The notes under the pieces were generated by a model. The model was not told where the DNA came from. It made no database searches and worked only from the letters and a program-made list of their open reading frames with translations. A DNA stretch of 46,671 bases from Candidatus Methylomirabilis sp. (lineage in GTDB: Bacteria > DYJV01), in assembly GCA_020722945.1 (NCBI GenBank), contig DYJV01000010.1:1-46671 (forward strand). The letters run 5' to 3'. A program made the position numbers and the translations under genes. Shown piece after piece: positions 1 through 9,155 of the stretch (position 1 is the stretch's first letter; each line of letters opens with the position of its first letter).

Positions 1-2
1 AT

Positions 3-95
3 AAAAAGATAATTTCAAATGAAAAATTTTTTATCCTATCTATACTTTTAAAAGATTATGGCAGAGGGGGAAAAGTAAAATTTACTTTCTTTTGA
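3..95 (+). CDS. C-terminal end of an unrecognised gene (partial)
   Basis: The third forward frame is open from the first bases of the window and ends in TGA at 93-95, giving about 30 residues that end with a basic, glycine-rich stretch (DYGRGGKVKFTFF). The other two forward frames stop within the first dozen bases. The composition looks like a real protein C-terminus, probably of the gene preceding nnr, but there is too little to name a family. The 200 bases that follow are extremely AT-rich and probably hold the nnr promoter. Confidence 0.4.
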   Translation, partial: KKIISNEKFFILSILLKDYGRGGKVKFTFF

Positions 96-299
96 AATTT
101 AATATTTTTCATATTTTTTGAGTGGACTAACTATTTTTAAAATTTAGGGTATTTAATATATTTTTTTCTTGAATAATTTTTAATTATATTGGATAAAAAC
201 TTTAATTTGAAATATTATTTATAAAAATCTATATTTTCCTAAACTCTAATATTTTTTGAAAAATTTATAAAATTTAATACAGAGATATAGGGGGCTAAA

Positions 300-1823
300 T
301 TGAAACTTGTATCTGGCGATACAATGTCTAAAATTGACAAATGGAGTATTGAAAATATTGGGATACCCGGTTGTGTCCTTATGGAGAATGCAGGCAGGGG
401 AGTTTTTAATCTCTTTATCGAGAAATTTAATCCAGATATTAATTCTAAAATTGTGATTTTTGCAGGGAAAGGGAATAATGGAGGGGATGGATTTGTATTA
501 GGAAGGTATCTTTTTAACAACAATTTTAAAAATTTTGATACTATTCTCCTTGCAAATTCAGAAACTTTAAAAGGTGATGCAGCCATTAATTTCAATATTT
601 GTAAAAACATGGGAATTAACATAAAAGAGATCTTAAATATTGAGCAGTTTAATTCTTTTTTTGCTGGTAAAAGTTACGATTTTATATTTGATGCTATTTT
701 TGGGACAGGTTTAAAAAGTGAGGTTAAAGATTTTTACAAATATATAATTGATTTTATCAATGCTTCAAGCTCCAAAAAGATAGCAATCGATATCCCTTCA
801 GGTCTTGATTCAGAAAAGGGTATACCTCTTGGTGCAGCAGTGAGAGCAGATCTAACTGTTACCTTTGGTATCAAAAAGATTGGTCTTGCAACATCTCCGG
901 GAGCTATTTACACAGGTTTGACAGAAGTTGTAGATATATCAATTCCTAAGTCACTACCTTTTACAATCTCAGATTTTGAAATTGATGATCAGATGGTTAA
1001 TCGTATCTACAAGAAAAGATCTGTTGATGCTCACAAAGGGAGTTTTGGGCATGTTGTAATATTAGGTGGGAGTCTTGGTTTTAGTGGTGCAGTTACTCTT
1101 GCTGCAAAATCAGCCCTAAAAAGTGGTTCTGGTCTTGTAACAGCAATACTCCCCAATGAGATAAATAGTATATTTGAAGCATCCTTTATCGAAGGGATGA
1201 GCTTTCCGATTGACTTAAAGTCACCAAAGATAGATAAAATTCTTGATTTTATAAATAGTAAAGATGTTATAGTTGTTGGTCCGGGTCTTGGACAATCAGA
1301 TGATGCAAAAAATCTTATCTTCAAAATTATTGAAAAAATATCTATCCCTATTATTATTGATGCAGATGGCTTAAATATAATTTCTGAAAAAATTGATATT
1401 TTAAAGTCTCTTGAAGGTAGAACTATTATTACACCACATCCGGGAGAATTTGGGAGATTAATGAATTTAAGTAGTAAAGATATACAGCTTGATAGGCTCT
1501 CTGCTGTGAGAGTATTTTTAAAAAAATATGATATAACTCTTATGCTGAAAGGTTTTAGAACAATTATTTGTAGTAATGGAGAAACCTACATCTCCCCCAA
1601 GGGTAGTAGTGCTATGGCAACTGCTGGTAGTGGTGATGTTCTTAGTGGAATTGTGGCATCTTTTGTAGCTCAAGGCTACTCATTAAAAGATGCTGCAGTA
1701 ATGGGTGCGTATATACATGGATTTTCTGGTGATATTGCAGCTAAGAGAGAATTTCCTGAAACTGTTACAGCCCAATCGATTATTGATAATTTGCATTACG
1801 CTTTTAAAATACTATTTTCATAA
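300..1823 (+). CDS. nnr: Bifunctional NAD(P)H-hydrate epimerase / ADP-dependent NAD(P)H-hydrate dehydratase
   Basis: Cytosolic metabolite-repair enzyme. The N-terminal YjeF_N domain (about residues 1-215, with the AGKGNNGGDGFVLGRYL loop) epimerises damaged NAD(P)HX. The C-terminal ribokinase-like domain (about 230-507, with GPGLGQSDDAK, TPHPGEFGRL and the AGSGDVLSG motif) dehydrates the S form back to NAD(P)H using ADP. The 507-residue length is normal for the fused bacterial form. Translation starts at a TTG with an AGGGGG Shine-Dalgarno sequence at about 289-294. It heads a run with tsaE and lysC; the nnr-tsaE-lysC spacing suggests one transcript. Confidence 0.93.
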   Translation: MKLVSGDTMSKIDKWSIENIGIPGCVLMENAGRGVFNLFIEKFNPDINSKIVIFAGKGNNGGDGFVLGRYLFNNNFKNFDTILLANSETLKGDAAINFNICKNMGINIKEILNIEQFNSFFAGKSYDFIFDAIFGTGLKSEVKDFYKYIIDFINASSSKKIAIDIPSGLDSEKGIPLGAAVRADLTVTFGIKKIGLATSPGAIYTGLTEVVDISIPKSLPFTISDFEIDDQMVNRIYKKRSVDAHKGSFGHVVILGGSLGFSGAVTLAAKSALKSGSGLVTAILPNEINSIFEASFIEGMSFPIDLKSPKIDKILDFINSKDVIVVGPGLGQSDDAKNLIFKIIEKISIPIIIDADGLNIISEKIDILKSLEGRTIITPHPGEFGRLMNLSSKDIQLDRLSAVRVFLKKYDITLMLKGFRTIICSNGETYISPKGSSAMATAGSGDVLSGIVASFVAQGYSLKDAAVMGAYIHGFSGDIAAKREFPETVTAQSIIDNLHYAFKILFS

Positions 1824-1827
1824 TAAA

Positions 1828-2283
1828 ATGATTAGAAAATATATAATAAACAACCTTCAAGAGATGAAAGATTTTGCAACAGAGTTATCTACTTTTATAA
1901 CTTCATCAAATATTGGGAATTTTATCGGTTTGATTGGTAATTTGGGCAGCGGCAAGACACAATTTACAAAGTTTTTTGCAGAATCTCTCGGGTGTCTGAT
2001 GGATGATGTTACAAGTCCTACCTTTGCTATCTTAAATGAATACGATTGTCAAAGTAATAAAATTTATCATTTTGACCTTTACCGTTTAAATTCTGTTGAA
2101 GAATTAGAAGAAATAGGTTATAAAGATTTCCTTTATGCTAATGGGATATCAATTGTCGAATGGGTTGACAAAATACCTTCAGCTATACCATATTTTGGTA
2201 TAATTTTAAAATTTGAAGTTTTTGGTCAAGTCAGAGAAGTAACTTTTTTTGAATCAAAAGAGTATTTAGGAGGACATTTTTAA
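1828..2283 (+). CDS. tsaE: tRNA threonylcarbamoyladenosine biosynthesis ATPase TsaE
   Basis: ATPase partner of TsaB/TsaD in making t6A37 on ANN-decoding tRNAs. The 151-residue protein carries the Walker A loop (GNLGSGKTQFTK, about residues 36-47), the SPTFAI segment and the FDLYRL...EEIGY region typical of the family. I chose the ATG at 1828 because it lies four bases after the nnr stop and gives the usual family length. A longer in-frame reading that begins inside nnr has no support. No good Shine-Dalgarno sequence is visible, so translational coupling to nnr is likely. The next gene starts directly after its stop codon. Confidence 0.92.
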   Translation: MIRKYIINNLQEMKDFATELSTFITSSNIGNFIGLIGNLGSGKTQFTKFFAESLGCLMDDVTSPTFAILNEYDCQSNKIYHFDLYRLNSVEELEEIGYKDFLYANGISIVEWVDKIPSAIPYFGIILKFEVFGQVREVTFFESKEYLGGHF

Positions 2284-3504
2284 ATGGGTATAATAGTTCA
2301 AAAATTTGGAGGAACATCTGTCGGATCAGTTGAGAAAATTTTTAATGTTGCAAATAAGGTAATAGGGGAAATCAAGAAAAATCACAAAGTGATAGTTGTT
2401 GTTTCTGCTATGTCAGGAGAGACTGATAAGCTTATAAAACTTGCTTATGAAGTAAAAGATAATTGTGTTGAGGATAGGGAGTATGACACAATTATTTCAA
2501 CAGGTGAGCAAGTTACAACTGGATTACTTGCGTTAGCACTCAAAAAACTTGGATATAAAGCCAAATCTTTTCTTGGTTTTCAAATACCGATAAAGAGTGA
2601 TTCCACATATTCAAAAGCAAGAATTATTCAAATTGATTCAGAAAACCTCAAAAAAGCTCTTCAAGAGAATGATGCTCTCGTTGTTGCTGGTTTTCAGGGG
2701 ATTGATGAAACGGGTAGTATTACTACGCTCGGAAGGGGTGGTTCTGATACTACTGCTGTTGCTATTGCAGCAGCTATTAATGCAGATATATGTGATATTT
2801 ATACAGATGTTGATGGAGTATATACCACAGACCCCAATATATGCAGGAATGCAAAAAAGATGGAAAAGATATGTTATGAAGAGATGCTTGAATTTGCAAG
2901 TCTTGGTGCAAAAGTTTTGCAGCTCCGCTCTGTGGAGTTTGCACAAAAATATAATGTAAAGCTTCAGGTTAGAAGTTCTTTTAATGACAATTTAGGGACA
3001 ATTGTATGCAAAGAGGAGGAAAAAATGGAAAGCCCATTAATTACAGGTGTTGCTTATGATAAAAATCAGGCAAAGATATCTATCTTAAAAGTTGCAGATA
3101 AGCCGGGTGTTGCAGCCAAAATTTTTTCAACAATAGCAGAAAATAATATCAGTGTTGATATGATAATCCAAAATATTTCAGAAGAGGATAAAACAACAGA
3201 TATTACATTTACAGTAAGTAAGACAGATTATCTCAAAGCACTCGAAATATCAAAGAAGCTTGCAACTGACATAAATGCTAAAAATGTTATTGGTGACACA
3301 AATATATCAAAGATATCAATAATAGGTGTAGGTATGAAAAGCCATTACGGAATAGCCTCAAAAATGTTTCAATTATTAGCTGATGAAAATATCAATATCC
3401 AGATGATAAGCACTTCTGAGATCAAAATATCTTGTGTTGTTCAAGAGAAGTATGGAGAGCTTGCTGTGAGGATACTACACGACGGATTTGAGCTCGGAAA
3501 GTAA
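2284..3504 (+). CDS. lysC: Aspartate kinase (alpha subunit, full length)
   Basis: First enzyme of the aspartate pathway (Lys, Thr, Met, diaminopimelate): phosphorylates L-aspartate with ATP. The N-terminal amino-acid-kinase domain starts with the signature KFGGTSVG and has the STGEQ and GRGGSDTTAVA motifs (about residues 1-245). Two ACT domains follow (about 265-335 and 345-406), which bind the feedback amino acid in this family. Length 406 is typical of class-I lysine-sensitive enzymes. An AGGAGG site (2268-2273) overlaps the end of tsaE and the ATG follows the tsaE stop directly, so the two are coupled. An internal start is listed separately. Confidence 0.95.
   Translation: MGIIVQKFGGTSVGSVEKIFNVANKVIGEIKKNHKVIVVVSAMSGETDKLIKLAYEVKDNCVEDREYDTIISTGEQVTTGLLALALKKLGYKAKSFLGFQIPIKSDSTYSKARIIQIDSENLKKALQENDALVVAGFQGIDETGSITTLGRGGSDTTAVAIAAAINADICDIYTDVDGVYTTDPNICRNAKKMEKICYEEMLEFASLGAKVLQLRSVEFAQKYNVKLQVRSSFNDNLGTIVCKEEEKMESPLITGVAYDKNQAKISILKVADKPGVAAKIFSTIAENNISVDMIIQNISEEDKTTDITFTVSKTDYLKALEISKKLATDINAKNVIGDTNISKISIIGVGMKSHYGIASKMFQLLADENINIQMISTSEIKISCVVQEKYGELAVRILHDGFELGK
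3025..3504 (+). CDS. lysC: Aspartate kinase beta subunit from an internal in-frame start
   Basis: Within lysC, at codon 248, an ATG is preceded five bases upstream by a strong AGGAGG (3014-3019, inside GAGGAGGAAAAA). It would give a 159-residue protein made only of the two ACT domains. In Bacillus, Corynebacterium and Thermus the aspartokinase alpha2beta2 complex is built in this way from one gene. The start sits in the linker between kinase and ACT domains, as in those cases. The Shine-Dalgarno sequence and frame are seen directly; production of the subunit is inferred. Confidence 0.65.
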   Translation: MESPLITGVAYDKNQAKISILKVADKPGVAAKIFSTIAENNISVDMIIQNISEEDKTTDITFTVSKTDYLKALEISKKLATDINAKNVIGDTNISKISIIGVGMKSHYGIASKMFQLLADENINIQMISTSEIKISCVVQEKYGELAVRILHDGFELGK

Positions 3505-3584
3505 ATTTCTCCTCTATCAGTTAGTTAATTTTTATACTCTATATTTAATTTAGAGATTGTGTAAGAATAAAAAGAGGTGGACAA

Positions 3585-5168
3585 ATGAATTCTATCAAAA
3601 TTTATGATACAACTCTTAGAGATGGAACTCAGGCTGAAGATATTTCAGTTACAGCAAAAGATAAGGTTGTAATATCAAAGAAGCTTGATGAAATGTCATT
3701 TGACTACATAGAGGGTGGATGGCCCGGTTCCAACCCTAAAGATAAAGATTTTTTTTCAATTATGAAGAGCAACAAACTCAATTTTAGTAAACTTGTTGCT
3801 TTTGGGAGCACCAAAAGAGCTGGGGAGAAGATAGAGAGAGACCCATCTATCCGTTCGCTTCTCGATGCTGAAGTTCCTGTTGTTACTATTTTTGGAAAAA
3901 CTTGGGATTTTCATGTTACTGATGCCCTCAAAATTACTCTCGAAGAGAATCTCGATATTATTGCTGAATCTATCGAATACCTCAAAAAATATCATAACGA
4001 AGTTATTTACGATGCAGAGCATTTTTTTGATGGTTTCAAAAAGAATAAAGAGTATGCTATCAAAACTATCAAAGCAGCTCAAGATTCAGGTGCGGACTGG
4101 ATAGTCTTTTGTGATACAAATGGTGGAAGTCTCCCTTCAGAGATAGATTCTATAATAAAGAAGATAAAGCCGTATCTAAAACATAGTGTTCGCCTTGGTA
4201 TTCATGCACACAATGATGCAGAGCTTGCAGTTGCAAACTCTTTGTGTGCTGTTGAAAATGGGATAGAGATGGTGCATGGGACCATCAATGGTTTTGGTGA
4301 GAGGTGTGGTAATGCAAATTTATGCTCTATTATCCCAAATATTATACTTAAGCTCAACAAAAATTGTCTAAATGGGATGAGTTCCCTCAAAAAAATTACT
4401 AAATTGTCAAGATTTACCAATGAGATCCTGAATAAGCGTCATTTCAGGCATCAGCCGTATGTTGGAGTCAGTGCTTTTACACACAAAGGTGGAGTCCATG
4501 TGAGTGCTGTCCTTAAACACCCCGAAACTTATGAGCATATATCACCTGATCTTGTAGGGAATCAGAGAAGAATAGTTGTTTCGGACCTTTCAGGGAAAAG
4601 CAATATATTTGCAAAAGCTGAAGAGCTTGGTCTTGATATTGACGAAAAAAGTCAAATGGCTCAGGAAGTTCTAAATAGAGTCAAAGAGCTTGAAAACAAA
4701 GGTTTTCAATTTGAAGGTGCGGATGCATCATTTGAGATACTTGCAAGAAAAGCAAGTGGTAAATACAAAAAATATTTTGAATTGATTGGTTTTAGGGTCA
4801 TCGATCATAAAGTTGAGGAGGGTGAGCCACCTATCTCTGAAGCTACTATCCGTATAAAGGTTAATGACCAGGAGGAGCATACAGCTGCAATGGGAGATGG
4901 TCCTGTAAATGCTATTGACAATGCTTTAAGAAAAGCTTTGAAAAATATTTACCCTATTATAGATACAATAAAACTCAGTGACTACAAAGTTAGAATTTTA
5001 TCTCCTGACTCAGGGACAGCAGCACTGACAAGAGTTCTTATAGAATCTGAAGATGATAACGACAAATGGACAACAGTCGGAGTATCACAGAATATAATTG
5101 AAGCAAGCTGGCAGGCAGTAGTTGATTCTATCGAATATAAATTAATGAAAGAGGATAAAAATATATAA
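3585..5168 (+). CDS. cimA: (R)-citramalate synthase
   Basis: Condenses pyruvate and acetyl-CoA to (R)-citramalate, the entry to the threonine-independent isoleucine route. The 527-residue protein has the DRE-TIM start [10 protein letters not shown], the [13 protein letters not shown] metal-binding segment (about 205-217) and GFGERCGNA. It ends in a LeuA-type dimerisation/allosteric domain (about 395-520). The length and the N-terminal LRDGTQAED form fit CimA of the Leptospira/Geobacter kind rather than 2-isopropylmalate synthase. AAGAGGTGG lies just before the ATG. It is 80 bases from lysC and ends at a strong terminator. Homocitrate synthase is the less likely alternative. Confidence 0.88.
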   Translation: MNSIKIYDTTLRDGTQAEDISVTAKDKVVISKKLDEMSFDYIEGGWPGSNPKDKDFFSIMKSNKLNFSKLVAFGSTKRAGEKIERDPSIRSLLDAEVPVVTIFGKTWDFHVTDALKITLEENLDIIAESIEYLKKYHNEVIYDAEHFFDGFKKNKEYAIKTIKAAQDSGADWIVFCDTNGGSLPSEIDSIIKKIKPYLKHSVRLGIHAHNDAELAVANSLCAVENGIEMVHGTINGFGERCGNANLCSIIPNIILKLNKNCLNGMSSLKKITKLSRFTNEILNKRHFRHQPYVGVSAFTHKGGVHVSAVLKHPETYEHISPDLVGNQRRIVVSDLSGKSNIFAKAEELGLDIDEKSQMAQEVLNRVKELENKGFQFEGADASFEILARKASGKYKKYFELIGFRVIDHKVEEGEPPISEATIRIKVNDQEEHTAAMGDGPVNAIDNALRKALKNIYPIIDTIKLSDYKVRILSPDSGTAALTRVLIESEDDNDKWTTVGVSQNIIEASWQAVVDSIEYKLMKEDKNI

Positions 5169-5185
5169 AGCTATTTTATTAAAAG

Positions 5186-5220
5186 AGAAGGGTAACTCTT
5201 TTATCAACTGTTACCCTTCT
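5186..5220. terminator. Bidirectional terminator between cimA and cbiK
   Basis: A perfect 11-bp stem (AGAAGGGTAAC at 5186-5196 pairing with 5210-5220) encloses a 13-base loop, midway between the convergent cimA and cbiK genes. T-rich sequence flanks both sides, so it can serve both transcripts. Confidence 0.75.
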
Positions 5221-5227
5221 TAATCTT

Positions 5228-6226
5228 TTATTTTAGATTAATCCCATTCTCCATTGCCACATCTTTTATATGGTTAACAAATATCTCTATAATTTTACTA
5301 TTAATGCCTAATCCTTCAAGTATAGGTGTAACTGCAAAACCCTCTTTTTTGAAGATATTTTTCCAAGAATCCTCTTCATCACCAGCCATATCATTTGTAG
5401 CGTGATCCCCAGCAACAAGCATAAATGGTTTGATTAAAATTTTATTAGAGATTTTATGATGTTTTTTATGGTTCTTCAATTGATAAATAATATCATCAAG
5501 AGATGGATACCCCTCAACAGTCCCTATAAATATATCAAGATCGGGGTATTGCTTTTTAAACTCTTTTTCGGTCTCTGCATAAATACCACTTGAATAAAAT
5601 TCGTTACCGTGTCCCATATAAACTAATACTGATTTTTTACTTTTGGCAAGTTCAACATCACCTTTGAGTGCTTCAACACTTTTCTGTATATCAGCATGAT
5701 AATCGTGGAGTGGTCCGTAACTTCCAAGTAAAGGTCTACCTACAACTATTTTCTTGAAAGGTTTCCATTTATCCTTTATGGTTGAGATTGAATTTAGCCC
5801 TCTAACATATTCAAGGAGATCGGCAAACTCTTCACCATGGTAAATATGAGTAGGCTGGATAATTACTGTTTTGTAGCCTTCATCAGTGAGCTCACCTAAT
5901 GTTGCAAGTAATCCTTTGACATAAAGTATCTCTTTTGGAACACCTTGAGATAACCATTTATCAGCTTCTTTTTGGCGTTCTCTCCAGATGTTTTTTATTA
6001 TATTTGATGTAAATGTAATTTTCACACAAACTTCTGGAAACTCTTTTTTAACACTACTGACAATACTGTTAATAGAAGTCAATCCTTCAGGATATGTCGT
6101 CCCAAAGTTTGCTATTACTATGGCTGTTTTCTCTTTTTTCACTTCTTTCTCTTCTCCAAATACAAAAGATGGAATTAACAAACTTACTACAAAAAATAGA
6201 AAAAATAAACTATAAAACTTTTTCAT
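5228..6226 (-). CDS. cbiK: Exported CbiK-type sirohydrochlorin cobaltochelatase
   Basis: 332 residues. The mature part matches the anaerobic class-II chelatase CbiK, which inserts Co2+ (or Fe2+) into sirohydrochlorin. Visible are the N-terminal IVIANFGTTY, the first metal histidine in YMGHGNEFYSS (His206), Glu in GTVEGYPSLDDI (238), and the second histidine in VAGDHATNDMAGDEEDSW (His275). A clear Sec signal peptide (residues 1 to about 24, ending SFVFG) places it in the periplasm, as in Desulfovibrio CbiK-P. It is the second gene behind the TonB receptor, with a 60-base gap and no terminator, so it is likely under the same B12 riboswitch. The physiological tetrapyrrole is unknown. Confidence 0.85.
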   Translation of the reverse strand: MKKFYSLFFLFFVVSLLIPSFVFGEEKEVKKEKTAIVIANFGTTYPEGLTSINSIVSSVKKEFPEVCVKITFTSNIIKNIWRERQKEADKWLSQGVPKEILYVKGLLATLGELTDEGYKTVIIQPTHIYHGEEFADLLEYVRGLNSISTIKDKWKPFKKIVVGRPLLGSYGPLHDYHADIQKSVEALKGDVELAKSKKSVLVYMGHGNEFYSSGIYAETEKEFKKQYPDLDIFIGTVEGYPSLDDIIYQLKNHKKHHKISNKILIKPFMLVAGDHATNDMAGDEEDSWKNIFKKEGFAVTPILEGLGINSKIIEIFVNHIKDVAMENGINLK

Positions 6227-6286
6227 TTTAAACCCCTTTTTTTTAATATGTGTAATTACTATATTTGCTATTTTTTTTATATAAAA

Positions 6287-8413
6287 TCAGAATGAGAAAC
6301 TAATTAAAGTAGTTAAATTTAAACCTGGCTCAGGAATAAAATCAAGGTCATTAATACGCAGATGAGATAAGTAGTATTTATCAAAAAGATTTTCTGCATT
6401 AATGGTTAATTTAACATCTTTTAATATTCCAATATGCTTAAACATTATCCCACCACGGAGATTACCGATACCATAACCTGCAGTTTCACTCTCATTTTCA
6501 GCAGGGTGATTTTGTCTATTGTAAAATTCACCTTCAATTTCAAACCAATATTTAAAGTTGTTTTTAAAAGCTGATTCCCATCTGCTACCAATAGCTCCAT
6601 TAAGAGGTGGGATATTGTTTAGCCGTTCATTGTTATCAAGATTTTCACCAACAACATAAGCTACCCTACAAAAAATTTTTATCTTTTCTGTTATAATAAA
6701 ATCAGCATTCCCGTCAAAACCGTATAGTTTGGCATCGAGAACATTACTATATTTGTAAGTTGGTATTCCAGAAACAAAAGATTGTGGTTGTAAAATTGTA
6801 TCGATATAGTTGTTCACTCTACTATAAAATATATCAAATTCAGCGTTTAAGTGTGAATAACGGGCTTTAATACCTGTATTGAAATTGTATGAATACTCTG
6901 AATCAAGGGATGGATCTCCAAGAAGAATTTGACTTCCACCTCCCCTTGTTGAGTATCTCTCAAAGATATCAGGTGCACGAAAACCACTACTTACTGTGCC
7001 AGTGAGATGCAAATTAGGTGTCAATTTGTATAAAGTAGCAAGATTAAAAGTCACTGCACTATCTTTTTCATAACCGAAATTACTTGTAGATGATGAGGAT
7101 GATGTCAATTTACCTTTCTCATCATATTTTTTATCAGTAAAAGTGATACTATCTGCATCAGTAGTAAAGTAATCGTATCTCCCACCTAAAATAAAATTGA
7201 GCTTATCATTAAAAATTATCTCATCCTGAGAAAAGAGTCCCAAATGATTCCTATTTGCATGAGGGACAGGTTGAAAAATCATACTTCTTGCAATGCTGTT
7301 ATTCTTGTTCCGATGGATAAATTGAGTTTCCCATGAATCAGTATCTTCACGGACAAAATCAACTCCACTTGTCAGCAAGTTGCTATCTGCAATGTTTTTC
7401 TGCACCTGAAATGATGCTCCCTTTGCAGATGAATCAATTTGATTATCTTTTAGGTTGTGTACAGGCTGAACATGACTTGGGTAATTACCCTCATAATATC
7501 TATCCTGATCAACATAAAATAGTTTTGTTTTTATATTGTCGATATTGGCAAAATTGAGTAATTCATAACCTAATTTATACGATTGTGTATCAAAACGAGT
7601 AAAATGGGAAAATGGTGAAGCGGGATCTTTTTGTGGAATCCCAAAATCATCAATTTGGTTTAATCTGACCGATGCAGTAATTTTCTGATTATCAGTAATT
7701 TTATATAATGTTTTCATATCAATATTCATATTTTCAAATTGAGAATTATTTACTTCATTGCCATTACCATCCTCGTAGTTGTCTGCATCTCTTCCAGAAA
7801 TACCAAGCCTAAAACCGAAACCATTAGCACCACCAGTCATATCGTAGTGACCAAACCATCCTTCATTTACAGATGAATAAGAGTTTGTAATCTTATTTTC
7901 AAACTTCCACTCCTTAGAATCAGCAAACGCAACTTCTTTGGTTATAATATTGATAACCCCTCCGAGGGCGTCTGTCCCGTAAAGAGCGGAGCCTGGACCT
8001 TTTAGCACCTCTATTTTAGAAACACTACCAACATCAATAAAGGGAGTAATAGATAATCTCCCTGCCCATAAATTAGTCTCTCTATCTCCATCATATAAAA
8101 CTAAAACACGATTACCACCCAATCCACGTATTATAGGTTTGCTTTCCCAATAGCCGCCTTTTTCAAGTGATATACCTGGTATCTGTTCCAAAGCTTCTGT
8201 GACAGATGGAGCTGAAATTTCTTCTAATCTTTTTTCATCTATGTAAGATATTGGCATTGGTAGATCAAAATTTTTCTTCTCTGAACGAGTAGCAGTAACA
8301 ACAACTTCGTCAAGAAAGTAGAGAGTATCCTCTCCTAATATTTGGATAGAGTATAATAAAAGTATTGATATAAAGATAATTAACTTTAATATAATACTTT
8401 TCTTTATTTTCAT
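6287..8413 (-). CDS. btuB: TonB-dependent outer-membrane receptor, BtuB-like
   Basis: 708-residue ligand-gated outer-membrane transporter. After a signal peptide (about 1-27) come the TonB box (DEVVVTATR), a plug domain with RGLGGNRVLVLYDG and EVLKGPGSALYGTDALGGVINI, and a 22-strand barrel ending in an aromatic residue (SFSF). The substrate is inferred from context: a cobalamin riboswitch lies upstream and a CbiK chelatase downstream, so uptake of cobalamin, a corrinoid or another metal tetrapyrrole is likely. No BtuFCD transporter is in the window. TonB and ExbBD must be supplied elsewhere. Confidence 0.88.
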   Translation of the reverse strand: MKIKKSIILKLIIFISILLLYSIQILGEDTLYFLDEVVVTATRSEKKNFDLPMPISYIDEKRLEEISAPSVTEALEQIPGISLEKGGYWESKPIIRGLGGNRVLVLYDGDRETNLWAGRLSITPFIDVGSVSKIEVLKGPGSALYGTDALGGVINIITKEVAFADSKEWKFENKITNSYSSVNEGWFGHYDMTGGANGFGFRLGISGRDADNYEDGNGNEVNNSQFENMNIDMKTLYKITDNQKITASVRLNQIDDFGIPQKDPASPFSHFTRFDTQSYKLGYELLNFANIDNIKTKLFYVDQDRYYEGNYPSHVQPVHNLKDNQIDSSAKGASFQVQKNIADSNLLTSGVDFVREDTDSWETQFIHRNKNNSIARSMIFQPVPHANRNHLGLFSQDEIIFNDKLNFILGGRYDYFTTDADSITFTDKKYDEKGKLTSSSSSTSNFGYEKDSAVTFNLATLYKLTPNLHLTGTVSSGFRAPDIFERYSTRGGGSQILLGDPSLDSEYSYNFNTGIKARYSHLNAEFDIFYSRVNNYIDTILQPQSFVSGIPTYKYSNVLDAKLYGFDGNADFIITEKIKIFCRVAYVVGENLDNNERLNNIPPLNGAIGSRWESAFKNNFKYWFEIEGEFYNRQNHPAENESETAGYGIGNLRGGIMFKHIGILKDVKLTINAENLFDKYYLSHLRINDLDFIPEPGLNLTTLISFSF

Positions 8414-8639
8414 AAATTCTCCTTTTTAAAATTCAGAATTTATCCCTTTTGTTATAGCTTTACATTAAATTAAGTATAACTTTAGGGTTACGCATAGCAG
8501 GACAAAATTAATATGGCAAGCAGTAGTAGATAGAGCAACTGCATACTAAATTTGTCAATAGTAATTTAATTAAAAGGGATTAGGTAGAAGTGTAATAAAT
8601 TAGATAGGTGTAAATTCCATTGTGACCTCCTCATCCGCG

Positions 8640-8816
8640 TAAGGTATTTCACAGGGGGTATCCTGGCTCACCATTTTACTGAAAATTCGTAAAAATAAAG
8701 ATTTTCAGTATCCTACTTGCCAGCCTTCCCATCAATGACAGTGGCTACTATTGGCTTTCGTAAGGCTTACAGTTGCGGGACAGCGTCGGATTCTCACCGA
8801 ACTTCCCCACTCCATG
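8640..8816 (-). ncRNA. Cobalamin riboswitch (AdoCbl class)
   Basis: On the minus strand the leader contains, in order, the CCCGCAACTGTAA segment preceded by GGTGAGAATCCG, then GCCACTG (8739-8745), GGGAAGGC, and the B12 box AGCCAGGATACC (8657-8668). These are the conserved core elements of the cobalamin riboswitch in the correct order and spacing. The receptor start codon is about 230 bases downstream, leaving room for an expression platform. When cobalamin is bound, the btuB-cbiK operon should be turned down. The outer limits are approximate. Confidence 0.93.
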
Positions 8817-8829
8817 ATAAAAAATGCCA

Positions 8830-9083
8830 TAAATCATCTCTTTTTCTTTGTCAATAAAATTTTCAGAGAGTCGTTATTTAGAAAAAATCTTTAAAACCTA
8901 TAAGATTAATCTTGAATGTTGAAGTGTGAATTGAAAATTATAAATGTTTAATGATAAATAATTAATTATTTTTTTAACTAAAAAATTTGAGTAAAATGAA
9001 AATGACACAAAATAAAAAACATCACCAACAGATTTAGAAATCTTTCAAACGCACCCTTTCACATCTTGAAATCAACTTTTCTT
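8830..9083. other. Non-coding stretch upstream of the riboswitch
   Basis: AT-rich DNA with no convincing reading frame. It includes a short GAATGTTGAAGTGTGAATTG-like tract (about 8912-8935) resembling the tract at 34548-34602. The promoter of the riboswitch transcript must lie near 8830-8880, but no clean -35/-10 pair stands out. Confidence 0.4.
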
Positions 9084-9155
9084 CCCCTCTACTCAAGGGG
9101 TGGTGGGTTAATTCCCCTCTATGGAGGGGTGGCACCGTCAGGTGACGGGGTGGTT
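9084..9155 (+). repeat. REP-like palindromic intergenic element, copy A
   Basis: GC-rich units in AT-rich surroundings: CCCCTCTA...GGGGTGGTGGGTTAATT, then CCCCTC/GAGGGG (stem 9114-9129) followed by GGCACCGTCAGGTGACGG and GGGTGGT. The same elements recur in inverted form at 45121-45219 and in degenerate form near 34731-34980. The short reverse-strand reading frame over it is an artefact of the repeat. The form resembles REP/BIME sequences mobilised by RAYT-type transposases, but none is seen here. Confidence 0.65.

Noticed and set aside
5988-6215. Plus-strand frame of 75 codons over the cbiK start
   Set aside because: Antisense shadow of the signal-peptide region, no ribosome site.
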